DNA of 64,000 nt, taken from NCBI GenBank assembly GCA_946965045.2, contig OX337229.1, positions 3,286,001 to 3,350,000 on the forward strand. Reading direction: 5' to 3'. Numbering within the stretch: position 1 is the stretch's first letter; the number at the start of each line of letters is the position of its first letter. Both the position numbers and the translations under genes were made by a program. The notes under the pieces were generated by a model that saw only the letters and a list, made by a program, of their open reading frames with translations, was not told the origin of the DNA and ran no database searches. This stretch comes from Epithemia pelagica. Lineage: Eukaryota > Bacillariophyta > Bacillariophyceae > Surirellales > Surirellaceae. Positions 24,201-32,193 of the stretch are shown here, one piece after another.

Positions 24201-24459
24201 TTTGATGGGAGGCCGCAGGGACAGAAGAAGAAGGAGTGAACAGAGCCAGGGGAGAGGCATGGATGGATGTAGCCAGTGGAACCTGTGGTTGCTGCGGCTG
24301 TTGCAACGGGGTAGATACATGACTACTGGAGGATGGTGGTGGTGGATGCAACTGGGATGAATGGGGATTGGAAAATAACAGGGCTGCCTGGTTGGAATCG
24401 TCACCACTGCCGGCGGCGTGTGGGGGTTGACCTACCGATGTGGGTGGTGGTCCATACAT
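15295..24459 (-). CDS. WW-domain array fused to Sec16 (COPII scaffold)
   Basis: Two exons, 24459-17304 and 17228-15295, joined over a 75-nt GTAAGT...CAG intron, give about 3029 aa from the first ATG (the frame stays open to 24546, so an upstream exon is possible). After a Pro/Ser/Thr-rich ~295-residue start come 17 WW domains (both Trp and the YYY/YFY core visible) and one remnant lacking its second half, ending near residue 2180. The Sec16 central domain follows directly in the same frame: RPFCATAHLAFGGNICTL near 2240, then helical sequence continuing across the splice (GLALLVAGMCGRDTYQKAAE). The C-terminus has the Sec16 signature YYDEKLKRWVFPGED near 2915. Sec16 organises ER exit sites by binding Sec13/Sec31, Sec23 and Sec24. 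WW domains bind Pro-rich ligands. I know of no Sec16 with a WW array. Confidence 0.85.
17930..23570 (-). repeat. WW-domain coding array (17 domains plus one remnant)
   Basis: WW modules are spaced roughly 250-400 bp apart, separated by acidic Ser/Thr/Glu-rich linkers. Most keep W..(22-23)..W/P spacing and the (T/Y)YY(Y/F)(N/H) core. The sixteenth (near 18290) reads PSGWEEVQPRGELDHAP and loses the beta-2/beta-3 strands and second Trp. The last (DWVQAEDDATGKQYYYN) is the most divergent intact copy. Confidence 0.85.
18870..22893 (-). repeat. Higher-order three-WW repeat, four copies, ~1.1-kb period
   Basis: Twelve consecutive WW domains cycle through three subtypes in fixed order: a 'GWVE..DEASG..YYYHAE.GETTWERP' type, a 'WSE..DPTSGRTYYFNSETGETSWE' type and a 'GW(Q/E)EV.DP..DR.YFYN.ETG.TSW(D/E)RP' type. 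The GETTWERP elements of the first subtype fall near 22800, 21713, 20600 and 19518, giving spacings of about 1087, 1113 and 1082 bp. This shows amplification of a three-domain block. Confidence 0.85.
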
Positions 24460-25170
24460 GCTGAGAGATCCGTTTTGTTGGAGCGTGTTGGCCTTGGTGG
24501 AAGAGTCGTGCGATCGAGAGTCGAGAGGATATCCAAAAATGATCAACGGGGCTAAATCGTTGGTGGCTTTCCTTTCGAGAACAAAGTGGAGTCAATGTGA
24601 CAAAGAAACGCCACTACCAAGAATAAATCATGCAAGGATTTATTGGAATCCTGACGATGATTGGAGGATACAAATGAGAAACCTTTGCTCTCTGTGGACA
24701 TAGAGATCTTATCGTTGCTCTCAATAGACCAAAATGGGAACAAGTGACCGGAGGGAGAGGAATGACGATGGTGCGTGCGCGGCGACGCCGACGCGTTGAT
24801 GGCGTGCGCCGTGCGCATGGAGTGTGCTATGCGCGACTACAACCCAAATGACTACGCCTCAGCCTCCTGAAGGGAAGGATATAGGAATAAATCTTTAAGT
24901 AAAAGTTTTCTCTAACCGATGAGAAGTGGTTTGTTCCCGTCGCCATCATTTTCGCAATGGTGGGTGTGTCTGCTGCCGACGACAAGAAAATTGCTCAATG
25001 ACAGTATCGAATATTGGCGGTGCGACTCTGATTCCCCATTGATCGACTTTTCTTCTCTTGCACCACGAAGGGAGCCACAACAACGACGGCACTGTAGTTG
25101 TGAGATTGAACAAGACACGAACCAAAGGCCCACCCGAAAACTGCTCCATTCTCAAAAAGTTTTGGAAACA
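24460..25170. other. Divergent intergenic region (WW-Sec16 / GDT1)
   Basis: 711 bases separate the two start codons and should carry both promoters and 5' UTRs. An in-frame extension of the GDT1 frame begins with ATG at 24919, but it lacks any recognisable domain and would bury the signal peptide, so I treat it as leader. Confidence 0.5.
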
Positions 25171-26244
25171 ATGCTACTCTGGCACACGACAAGACCGTTT
25201 GTCGTTATACTGTTGGTTCTGGCCTACAGCTGCTCGGTCGTGGCAGCACCCAATGAATTGTTTGATTCTTTGGATACGAACCACGATGGATCTCTGGCCA
25301 AGGAGGAATTGTTTGATGCCGCGGATCTCAATCACGACGGTGCCTTGGACGCCACCGAATTTCAAACCTTGTCGAGCAAATTTCAAGCTCTGGCGGCCGC
25401 TGCGGCGGCATCTCCCGCCGCCAAAACCTTGTTGCAACAAGCATCGGCCACCACCGCAACTGCCACCTTGTCGTCCCTCGTGGGATTTTGGAAAGCCTTT
25501 ACGTCTTCCTTTGCCATGATTTTGGCCACGGAAGTGGGCGACAAGACCTTTTTCATTGCCGCCATTTTGTCCATGAAACATTCGAGGGCCGCCGTCTTTG
25601 CCGGGGCGTTTGCCGCCTTGATTGTCATGACCATTTTGTCCACCGCCATGGGCTTGGTTTTGCCCACCTTTGTCCCTCGCAAATACACGCATTGGTTGGG
25701 CGGCATTCTCTTTTTGTATTTTGGAGTCAAACTGCTCTACGACAGTCGCACCATGGATGCTGGAAAGGCGTCGGAAGAGTTGGAAGAAGTTGAAGAAGAG
25801 TTGGGCACCACATCCAGTAACAAAAAAGCTGATATTGAAGAGGGACAAGCCGCACAATCATCGTCTTCGACGACAAGGGGTGGCGTCGTGCATCGGAAAG
25901 CACCACCACCCAACACATTGTCGGGAACAATCTCCACCACCAACAGCAAAGGCGTGGGTATTACCTCCAAAAATTGGTATCAAGTTGTGTTGCAATCTTT
26001 TACCTTGACCTTTATTGCCGAATGGGGCGATCGAAGTCAAATTGCCACCATTGCCCTGGCGGCCGCCAAAAACCCCATTGGCGTGACGATTGGTGGTACC
26101 TTGGGACATTTCATGTGTACGGGGGCTGCCGTCTTGGGTGGACGAATGATTGCCTCTCGCATTTCCGAAAAAACGGTCAGTCAAGTAGGAGGCATTATAT
26201 TTTTCATCTTTGGGATACATTCCCTCTTTTTCGAGTCGGACTAA
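25171..26244 (+). CDS. GDT1/TMEM165 family Mn/Ca transporter with N-terminal Ca-binding loops
   Basis: 357 aa, single exon. The start at 25171 is chosen because it begins a clean signal peptide (RPFVVILLVLAYSC...VVAA). Residues about 34-61 contain two calcium-loop sequences, DTNHDGSLAKEE and DLNHDGALDATE, only five residues apart. An Ala-rich linker then leads to the two UPF0016 repeats, each with the defining acidic motif: EVGDKTFFIAAIL and EWGDRSQIATIAL. Each repeat is followed by two predicted membrane spans; the cytosolic-type loop between them is acidic (SEELEEVEEELG). The family exchanges Mn2+ or Ca2+ for H+ in Golgi or, in plants and algae, in plastid membranes. Which membrane applies here cannot be told from the sequence; the signal peptide indicates entry through the ER. 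Confidence 0.88.
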   Translation: MLLWHTTRPFVVILLVLAYSCSVVAAPNELFDSLDTNHDGSLAKEELFDAADLNHDGALDATEFQTLSSKFQALAAAAAASPAAKTLLQQASATTATATLSSLVGFWKAFTSSFAMILATEVGDKTFFIAAILSMKHSRAAVFAGAFAALIVMTILSTAMGLVLPTFVPRKYTHWLGGILFLYFGVKLLYDSRTMDAGKASEELEEVEEELGTTSSNKKADIEEGQAAQSSSSTTRGGVVHRKAPPPNTLSGTISTTNSKGVGITSKNWYQVVLQSFTLTFIAEWGDRSQIATIALAAAKNPIGVTIGGTLGHFMCTGAAVLGGRMIASRISEKTVSQVGGIIFFIFGIHSLFFESD

Positions 26245-26367
26245 ACAACAAACCACATCAACGCCACTCTGCCGATACATTGCTAGATCTCCTAGAAACA
26301 ACTGCACTCACTCACACACACACATGCCTATATCTTTACAAAACTGGTTGGTATTGCTTGGTACTAG

Positions 26368-26866
26368 CTACCGAGCGCCAGTGTTGCTGTCGTTTCTTCC
26401 CAAAATATCTCCTGAAGTGGCTTGGAAATCTTTTAGAAGTTGTTGTTTGTATTCCATGTCTTTCAAATATTTTTGTTGTTGTTCTTGTTGCTGGTCCAGT
26501 ACCTTCTTGGGCGCATGCTCGATTCCAAAAATATACCGATCCACCGTCGTTTGCGACAAGTCTCGGAGACCCTCAAAACAGTGCGGTCCTTTGTATCCCG
26601 GAATATCGTAATCCGCAAAAAAGACGGCATAGCCACCCCCTATCGCACAGACAACATAGGTTGCCACTTTCCTGTGTTGGATTCGACAGAGAAGCAGCCA
26701 ATTCACAAGGACCCATTTGCCAGTCGTCGGAAAAAGCAAGACAAACAAGATAAGATGCGAGTGGGAGATGAATTGCCGCGAGATATAATTTGCGGATGTA
26801 TGCGGCCACAAGCGACGGCTGAAGGACAACCTACCAATTTCGTTTTGTTTGTTCACTCAGGACCAT
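26368..26866 (-). CDS. Small single-span membrane protein, unknown
   Basis: A two-exon gene of 111 aa, reconstructed from splice signals: exon 26866-26835, intron 26834-26672 (GTAGGT...CAG, 163 nt), exon 26671-26368. Splicing joins MVLSEQTKRN to WKVATYVV without a break in frame. One membrane span (VATYVVCAIGGGYAVFF) near residues 13-29 is followed by ADYDIPGYKGP, a short conserved-looking helix region, and a Gln/Lys-rich coiled segment (QQQEQQQKYLKDMEYKQQLL). The layout recalls small inner-mitochondrial-membrane subunits or assembly factors, but I do not recognise a family. Reading straight through without splicing gives a 162-aa alternative with a less plausible N-terminus. Confidence 0.55.
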
Positions 26867-27818
26867 GGTCGAATCTGTTCTACCGTGCGAAAGACGGGCA
26901 AAATGATTGGACGACGAGATCTTTTCTTAGGTCTACCTGCGTCCTTCAGACGACCTATAAGCGATCTTTAACGCGACCTTTTCTCCTCAAATAATGTAGT
27001 GGAGCTCTCCACATTCCATAGTAGGAGAACCTCTAGTTGAGCAGAGCAAGAGTAGAGCGTTATTATTTCTTCTAAAAAGTCCCAATCACTCTACAAATAT
27101 TAAGTCCAAGTCAATCACTCGCCACTCGCCATGTTATGTGAGTCTCTATTACAGTCACGCAGTAAGCGGCAACACAAACTCATCTACGTAGTCATCAATA
27201 AATTAGCGCACGGAAAACATCTCTCTCCGGCTACTTTTCTTTCTTGGTTCTGTCCCTGGGACACTGGTTCACGCTGGGCAACGACAGTGTTCAGTGTTCC
27301 CAATCTGGCAAATGGGTGCACTGAACACTGAACACAATCCTTGAGAGCATGGTCAGGAGAATGACTCGACGGACACTGTTCCTCGACATCGATATTGGGG
27401 TGATTTCAAGATCTTCCAGTGAACTCGCGAGGGACATGCGACTCATTTTGACGGCCCCGCCAAGGTCTATAGTCTATTATCTACTCTGTAGATTTATGTA
27501 CTCGACCCACAGGGGTGTTAGTTTCAAAAGGCAGCAATATGATTGGGTTAGAAATGTCGTTTCACAAAAAATCACTTAGGAAACAAATGTCGTTACAAGT
27601 GTCTTACCGTGTCCCGGGAACCCATCGAATCACGGACAAAAAACATGGAGGGAAGATTCCATCAGCCGATCCGGTCGGTCCTTCACGGTCGCCCATGGCA
27701 TGGCCAAGTCGACCATTGCGACAAGTCCTCTTCTGACCATCTCATGACCCTTTTGAGCATGGTCAGAAGCCTGGAAAAGAGGATACACTTCAATAAGTTA
27801 GAATAACAAATAGAGATC
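26867..27818. other. Intergenic, left flank of the transposase-like ORF
   Basis: 952 bases with no conserved coding sequence. It contains a perfect 13-bp inverted repeat (27287-27299 and 27323-27335) and short repeated words (GAGCATGGTCAG at two sites). It probably contains the 5' end of the mobile element, but no terminal repeat could be fixed. Confidence 0.45.
27287..27335. repeat. Inverted repeat, 13-bp arms
   Basis: GTGTTCAGTGTTC at 27287-27299 is the exact reverse complement of GAACACTGAACAC at 27323-27335, with a 23-base spacer. It lies upstream of the transposase-like ORF. Confidence 0.8.
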
Positions 27819-30800
27819 ATGAGTTCTGCAGCACAATTCACAGCGGCCAAGGCCATGGGGCCACAGTCGCAACGATACGGAAATCAGTACTCTCGTTGGC
27901 CAAAGAAGAGTTGGAAGAAGCGTTCAGGTTGGAGAAAGATGGACCTTTCGGTCATCTTTGAGTCCGACATTGACTGCCCCATCTGCAGGGCCAAGGCAAG
28001 AGGAATGGCCATCCCTCATCGCCCTCACCACCCCAGATGCAGCAAAAACACAACAACAAGGGGCAAGGGAATGAACGATGGAAGAGGAGCAGAGGTAGTG
28101 GCCTCAGAAAAGGCCCAGGCTGCCCATGCCAAAGCAATCCGCAAGCAACTTACCAGTGCAGAGAGATTGTCCGCCTCCAATGTCACACAGGAGGCACTCA
28201 ACACTTTCATGGAGCATCGTCCAAATTGCTCGTCGAAAAAAGCAACGACAAGAGACGCTGAAAATGAAAAAACACAATCAACTACGGAGACTACGGCAAC
28301 GGAAAGTTCTACCGTTGGTGGCGAGGAAGGCGTGTATGTTCCAACAGCCGAAGATTTCAAGTTTGAGGTAATTATGCGTGTGACAGCAGTACCTACGGAG
28401 GTGCATGTCCCACGTGCTGTGCATGCGTTGGCGAGTTATGTGACCGACACGTGCCTTGGTTCTAAGCGTTGTGTTGAGAATTTGAAACCTTTCTTCACTA
28501 ATATTACCCTTACTGTACCCCCCATTGCCGACAACACAAGTGCTTTGTACGACTCGATTGTGGGACATGAACTCCTGGTTGTTGATTGGGAGCTGTTTTT
28601 CCCCAGTCACCACTTGCGTTGTCCTCGTTGCCGGGGTAATCTCCAGCGTACGCGATCGAACTTTTCAAAAAACAAGTCCCTTTTCCCCATTTTCGCCATG
28701 TCTGGTCCCCCAAAGTATGCAATACTTATGGGATACAAGTGTGCCGGGTGCTCGGCTGCCTTCTATGCGAATGATGGAGAATTGCTCGCACGACTGCCTC
28801 CCTACATGGCTATGTGTTACCCAGTGGAATCCAAGTATGCTAGAGGAACATCGCATCTAGCTAAAGATGCTACGAGGATTATGGAAGCATCAATGGTAAC
28901 CTATGGCAATGGGGATTACATCAGTCGGATGCTATATGAAGGAATCAACACCTACTATGAAGACAAGACAATGAGATACTATTCTTATTGTGCTGCTACA
29001 GGAAAAGAATCAGAAGACTACGTGCAAAAGGATGGTGAGTTTCTGGTTCGCTACCCACCTTTAGGCGAGACAATCCGCCAGCTATATGATGATGGAGCAA
29101 GCTCCGAATGGCAACCCTGGATGGTGTCGGACAATGAGAGAAACACAAGAGAGATTCAAGGGGTTAGATGCCAGCACATGTTTGCTCACGACCACACCCA
29201 CCAGGTAGTGAAAAATTATCCAAGACGCCTCAATGCAGCTGCAATGTGGACCATGGCAACAGAGGCAGGAGAAATTGCTTGTGCAGTGTTAGTGCACGAC
29301 ACATCAGCACTCGAGTTTGCACATGCTGCGGAACAAGTGCTGAGACGTACCGGGTTTTGCCCCAAGGCCATGTACTCTGACACATGGCCTTGTGGCCAGG
29401 ATTTTTGGTTGTTGTTGGTTGATGACTTGGAGGGCCGTCTTGGCCTTTTCCATTTCATACAGAGGATCACCAAGACGCTCAGACAACGGCACATTGACTT
29501 TGGGATAGCCATGAAGGATTTGTTGGATGCAATCTACGAGTACCATCCTGAAGACTTGGAGAAACTTGTTGGTTCTTTGAAAAATGGAACCATGTCAAGC
29601 TCCAAGAAACAATACACAGACAAAGAGATCAGTGAAATGATGGGAACAAAGACCTTTCGACAGAGGTACTCAAAGAACTTACGGAAGATTATTCGGGGTG
29701 GCGATACGATTGTCCTCAAGTTGGAGGAGTGGAAGTGCAAATACAAGTGCACTTCCACTCCTGGCAAGCCACCAGCACGAGGCCGATTGGATCCACACTC
29801 CAATCAACCTCTTTTTACGGCCGAAACACATCAAGCACTGGAAAACTGTAAAGACAAGGCAAAGTTCCTTGCTGATCCCTTGCCCGTGGAGAAAATGTAT
29901 CGTGAGATACCTCCATCACCAAGATCAAGCAACCAGCTGGTGGAGTACGTACCTTTGAGAGGAGAGAGTAAGCTCGAGAGCTTTCATGACAATTTGACGC
30001 ATTTTGCCAACTGTGGCATGCGAGAAACTCTCGCAGATGCTTTGAATTTGGCAGGCACGGCCCAGTATAACAGGGCAATTCGTCACAAGATGAGAATCAT
30101 GACGAAGTCTCAAGAAGAACGTTCAGTGGTGCCTGCAGGATGGGAAATGGTGGTGAGTTTTGGTAACGCATGCAAAACAAACATGATCAATATACTTGCC
30201 TCGATGTCTGGAGCTTCTCGTCCTCCCTTTCCAGAGGTTGAGAAGCTTCCAGAAGATACGGGAGAACGGTTTTTCTCCGAGTACCTGGAAACGAGAAAAG
30301 AAATCACGCAACAAGTTCCAAAGCATCCACTCAACGATCGATGCCAGTGCCGAAAATGTGCGAGCAACAAGAAGAGGTTGCCGCATGACACGTCCATTCC
30401 ATTGTTGGGTTTGGCAGAGGAGGAGTCAGAGGTCGAAGATGAAATCCAACAACAGGACAGCGAGGAGAATCCAGACAAAATACAACAACCACAGACACAG
30501 CCAGAAACACAACAACAGACACGGCAAGAAACACAACAACAGACACAACAACAAGAAACAGCACAAGCACAGGCAATCAGTAGCAATAAGAGAAAGGAAA
30601 GAGAGGGAGAAGAAAAAGAGAGCGACAATTTGGATGAGAACAACACCAGCAACAAAAAGCAAAAGGTTACAAACAACAGCGAAGCCTTACTAACAACAAC
30701 GATGGCAGCAACAAATCAATCAGCAGCGACAGTGCAGGATCAACAACAACAACACAAAGAGCCTCAAAATGCAGCAAACAGCACACCTGCAATGGCAACA

Positions 30801-31151
30801 ACAGCAAATGGGTTGGTGGTACTGCAATCGACAACAACAACAACGACAACAAGACAGAAAAACCAACCTGTCAACCCGTACAAGCAAAATCAGCAACGGC
30901 CAACAACACTCCCCGATCAACAGCAATACCCCTTTGCATTCAACAGCAATCCGCATGGCTGGGGTGGTCTTCAATCCGTCCCGAGATGCATGCCCACCTT
31001 TCCTCCCTTCGGACCACCACCTCGTGTCCAAACCCAGTTCTGTTGCGTCAAGCACATGAAGTACTGCGTAGAACGAGGGAAAGGACGTCCACCCCATGAC
31101 CGACGCTGCCTCAAACGAGCCTTGAACAAGGCACCATCTTCATTCTCTTGA
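27819..31151 (+). CDS. Transposase-like protein with zinc-binding motifs (possible DUF6729 plus DDE-type core)
   Basis: An intact 1110-aa ORF starting MSSAAQFTAAK. A basic N-terminus is followed by a Cys/His motif (CPICRAKARGMAIPHRPHHPRC). A central zinc-ribbon-like part (RCPRCRGN ... GYKCAGCSAAF ... MCYPVES) resembles the DUF6729 domain I associate with algal and fungal mobile elements. A candidate RNase-H-fold nuclease core follows, with acidic positions in FAHDHTHQ and YSDTWPCG and a LFHFIQRI segment. The C-terminal third is Gln/Asn/Thr low complexity with a CQCRKC...PHD motif and ends in a CVKHMKYC...GRPPHDRRC motif. Base use is less regular than in neighbouring host genes. I infer a transposon-encoded or domesticated transposase; catalytic residues are not proven. 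Confidence 0.55.
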   Translation: MSSAAQFTAAKAMGPQSQRYGNQYSRWPKKSWKKRSGWRKMDLSVIFESDIDCPICRAKARGMAIPHRPHHPRCSKNTTTRGKGMNDGRGAEVVASEKAQAAHAKAIRKQLTSAERLSASNVTQEALNTFMEHRPNCSSKKATTRDAENEKTQSTTETTATESSTVGGEEGVYVPTAEDFKFEVIMRVTAVPTEVHVPRAVHALASYVTDTCLGSKRCVENLKPFFTNITLTVPPIADNTSALYDSIVGHELLVVDWELFFPSHHLRCPRCRGNLQRTRSNFSKNKSLFPIFAMSGPPKYAILMGYKCAGCSAAFYANDGELLARLPPYMAMCYPVESKYARGTSHLAKDATRIMEASMVTYGNGDYISRMLYEGINTYYEDKTMRYYSYCAATGKESEDYVQKDGEFLVRYPPLGETIRQLYDDGASSEWQPWMVSDNERNTREIQGVRCQHMFAHDHTHQVVKNYPRRLNAAAMWTMATEAGEIACAVLVHDTSALEFAHAAEQVLRRTGFCPKAMYSDTWPCGQDFWLLLVDDLEGRLGLFHFIQRITKTLRQRHIDFGIAMKDLLDAIYEYHPEDLEKLVGSLKNGTMSSSKKQYTDKEISEMMGTKTFRQRYSKNLRKIIRGGDTIVLKLEEWKCKYKCTSTPGKPPARGRLDPHSNQPLFTAETHQALENCKDKAKFLADPLPVEKMYREIPPSPRSSNQLVEYVPLRGESKLESFHDNLTHFANCGMRETLADALNLAGTAQYNRAIRHKMRIMTKSQEERSVVPAGWEMVVSFGNACKTNMINILASMSGASRPPFPEVEKLPEDTGERFFSEYLETRKEITQQVPKHPLNDRCQCRKCASNKKRLPHDTSIPLLGLAEEESEVEDEIQQQDSEENPDKIQQPQTQPETQQQTRQETQQQTQQQETAQAQAISSNKRKEREGEEKESDNLDENNTSNKKQKVTNNSEALLTTTMAATNQSAATVQDQQQQHKEPQNAANSTPAMATTANGLVVLQSTTTTTTTRQKNQPVNPYKQNQQRPTTLPDQQQYPFAFNSNPHGWGGLQSVPRCMPTFPPFGPPPRVQTQFCCVKHMKYCVERGKGRPPHDRRCLKRALNKAPSSFS
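30440..30860 (+). repeat. CAA-rich low-complexity tract in the transposase-like ORF
   Basis: Imperfect CAA/ACA trinucleotide repeats encode Gln-, Thr- and Asn-rich sequence (for example ETQQQTRQETQQQTQQQ). The tract is in frame and is probably prone to length change. Confidence 0.75.
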
Positions 31152-32193
31152 TTGACCTGAATACCTGCATGACAAACAACAAAAAGAAAAATTCGTAGTG
31201 AGTAACATCGTAGCAAAAAGAATTATGACAAGATCTTGTGCGAGGTGCAAGCAGTTCCGATTGTGATGCGAAGCACAGACTGGATACGCCTCATCACATG
31301 CTACGTAGAACCACGTGAAAGGTCATCGGATGGTCGGGAGGATTGTACCAGTGTAGAATGTCGTTTCAATAACAAAAAGGTGCTGAAACGACATGAAGGG
31401 CTTAATCGTTTTGGAGGGGAAGTGCCTTCTCCCCTCTGAGGGAAGCTTGGAGCTTCCTAGAACATTTCATACGTCAGAGGAAACAAACGTGAGACTGCGA
31501 GCAATACGCGGATCGATTTCATGAAGGAATCTGACTTACGGAATCTCCTTCTTCTCTCCTTCTCTCTCCCCCTCCTCTCCCCCTCTCCTCTGCCTTCTCC
31601 CCCCCTATTTTCCACGTAGAGCGATGTGGGGCAAGACACCGCCTCCGTGAATACCCAGTCACCACTCACCCGTACACAAGACTCATGAAAATGCAAATTC
31701 ACTGGCTATACAACCTATCTCTATGTACCGCTTCATGCCACTTACGCAAATGGATGTCAGGTACTGACCTGTCGTAGGCTATAGTAGAGTTTCAAGATGA
31801 GTGAAAGCTAGAGAGTAGTATGCATTCAAATTCTCGACAAGTAACAGCTCGAGTACTTGCCGCTATAGTTACCCCGAAACTACCAAGCAGTTGCGGCTTC
31901 GTTACCTTCTTCTACATGTGCTCAAGCTAATCCGGTGGCGACAACAGACGGAGTCAGTCACTTAGTTCACAGACCTTCACCTACACTACAAGATTTAGAC
32001 GATTGAATAAAGATCCAAGTACGTGTGTGAGGATTCACCAAGAGTTCAGAACCACGGATTGGGACAATCGTCTTGGTCACACTGTCTTCAGATTGATCTA
32101 TTCGAGAAGGTGCTCTTCCCTGCAGGTCCAGCATCTATTGAGTTTGTATTGCTCTGAGTTTTAGTTTTTGTAGTCGTTCCTTGCCTAGCTCCC
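31152..32193. other. Intergenic region between transposase-like ORF and retroelement
   Basis: 1042 bases without a supported gene. It contains a hairpin (31359-31368 / 31384-31393), a long pyrimidine-rich tract (about 31547-31610) and, by position, the 5' untranslated end of the DIRS-type retroelement. Element boundaries could not be set by eye. Confidence 0.5.
31359..31393. repeat. Inverted repeat with TGTCGTTTCA arms
   Basis: TGTCGTTTCA at 31359-31368 pairs exactly with TGAAACGACA at 31384-31393. The same word with flanking TAGAA(A) also occurs upstream of the transposase-like ORF near 27550, so it may be a subterminal transposon repeat. Confidence 0.6.

Noticed and set aside
17564-24407. 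Numerous plus- and minus-frame ORFs within the WW-Sec16 gene
   Set aside because: All are shadows of the repetitive WW array; their repeated sequence follows the repeats of the real gene and no protein family is seen.
24919-25170. N-terminal extension of the GDT1-like gene
   Set aside because: The extension has no domain and would place the signal peptide 85 residues inside the protein; the ATG at 25171 is preferred.
26867-27818. Possible CRISPR-like or satellite repeat near the transposase-like ORF
   Set aside because: Only isolated inverted repeats and short repeated words occur; no regular repeat-spacer pattern exists.
30110-30676. Minus-strand 188-codon Leu/Cys/Ser-rich ORF
   Set aside because: It is the complement of the CAA-rich tract of the transposase-like ORF and consists of low-complexity sequence.
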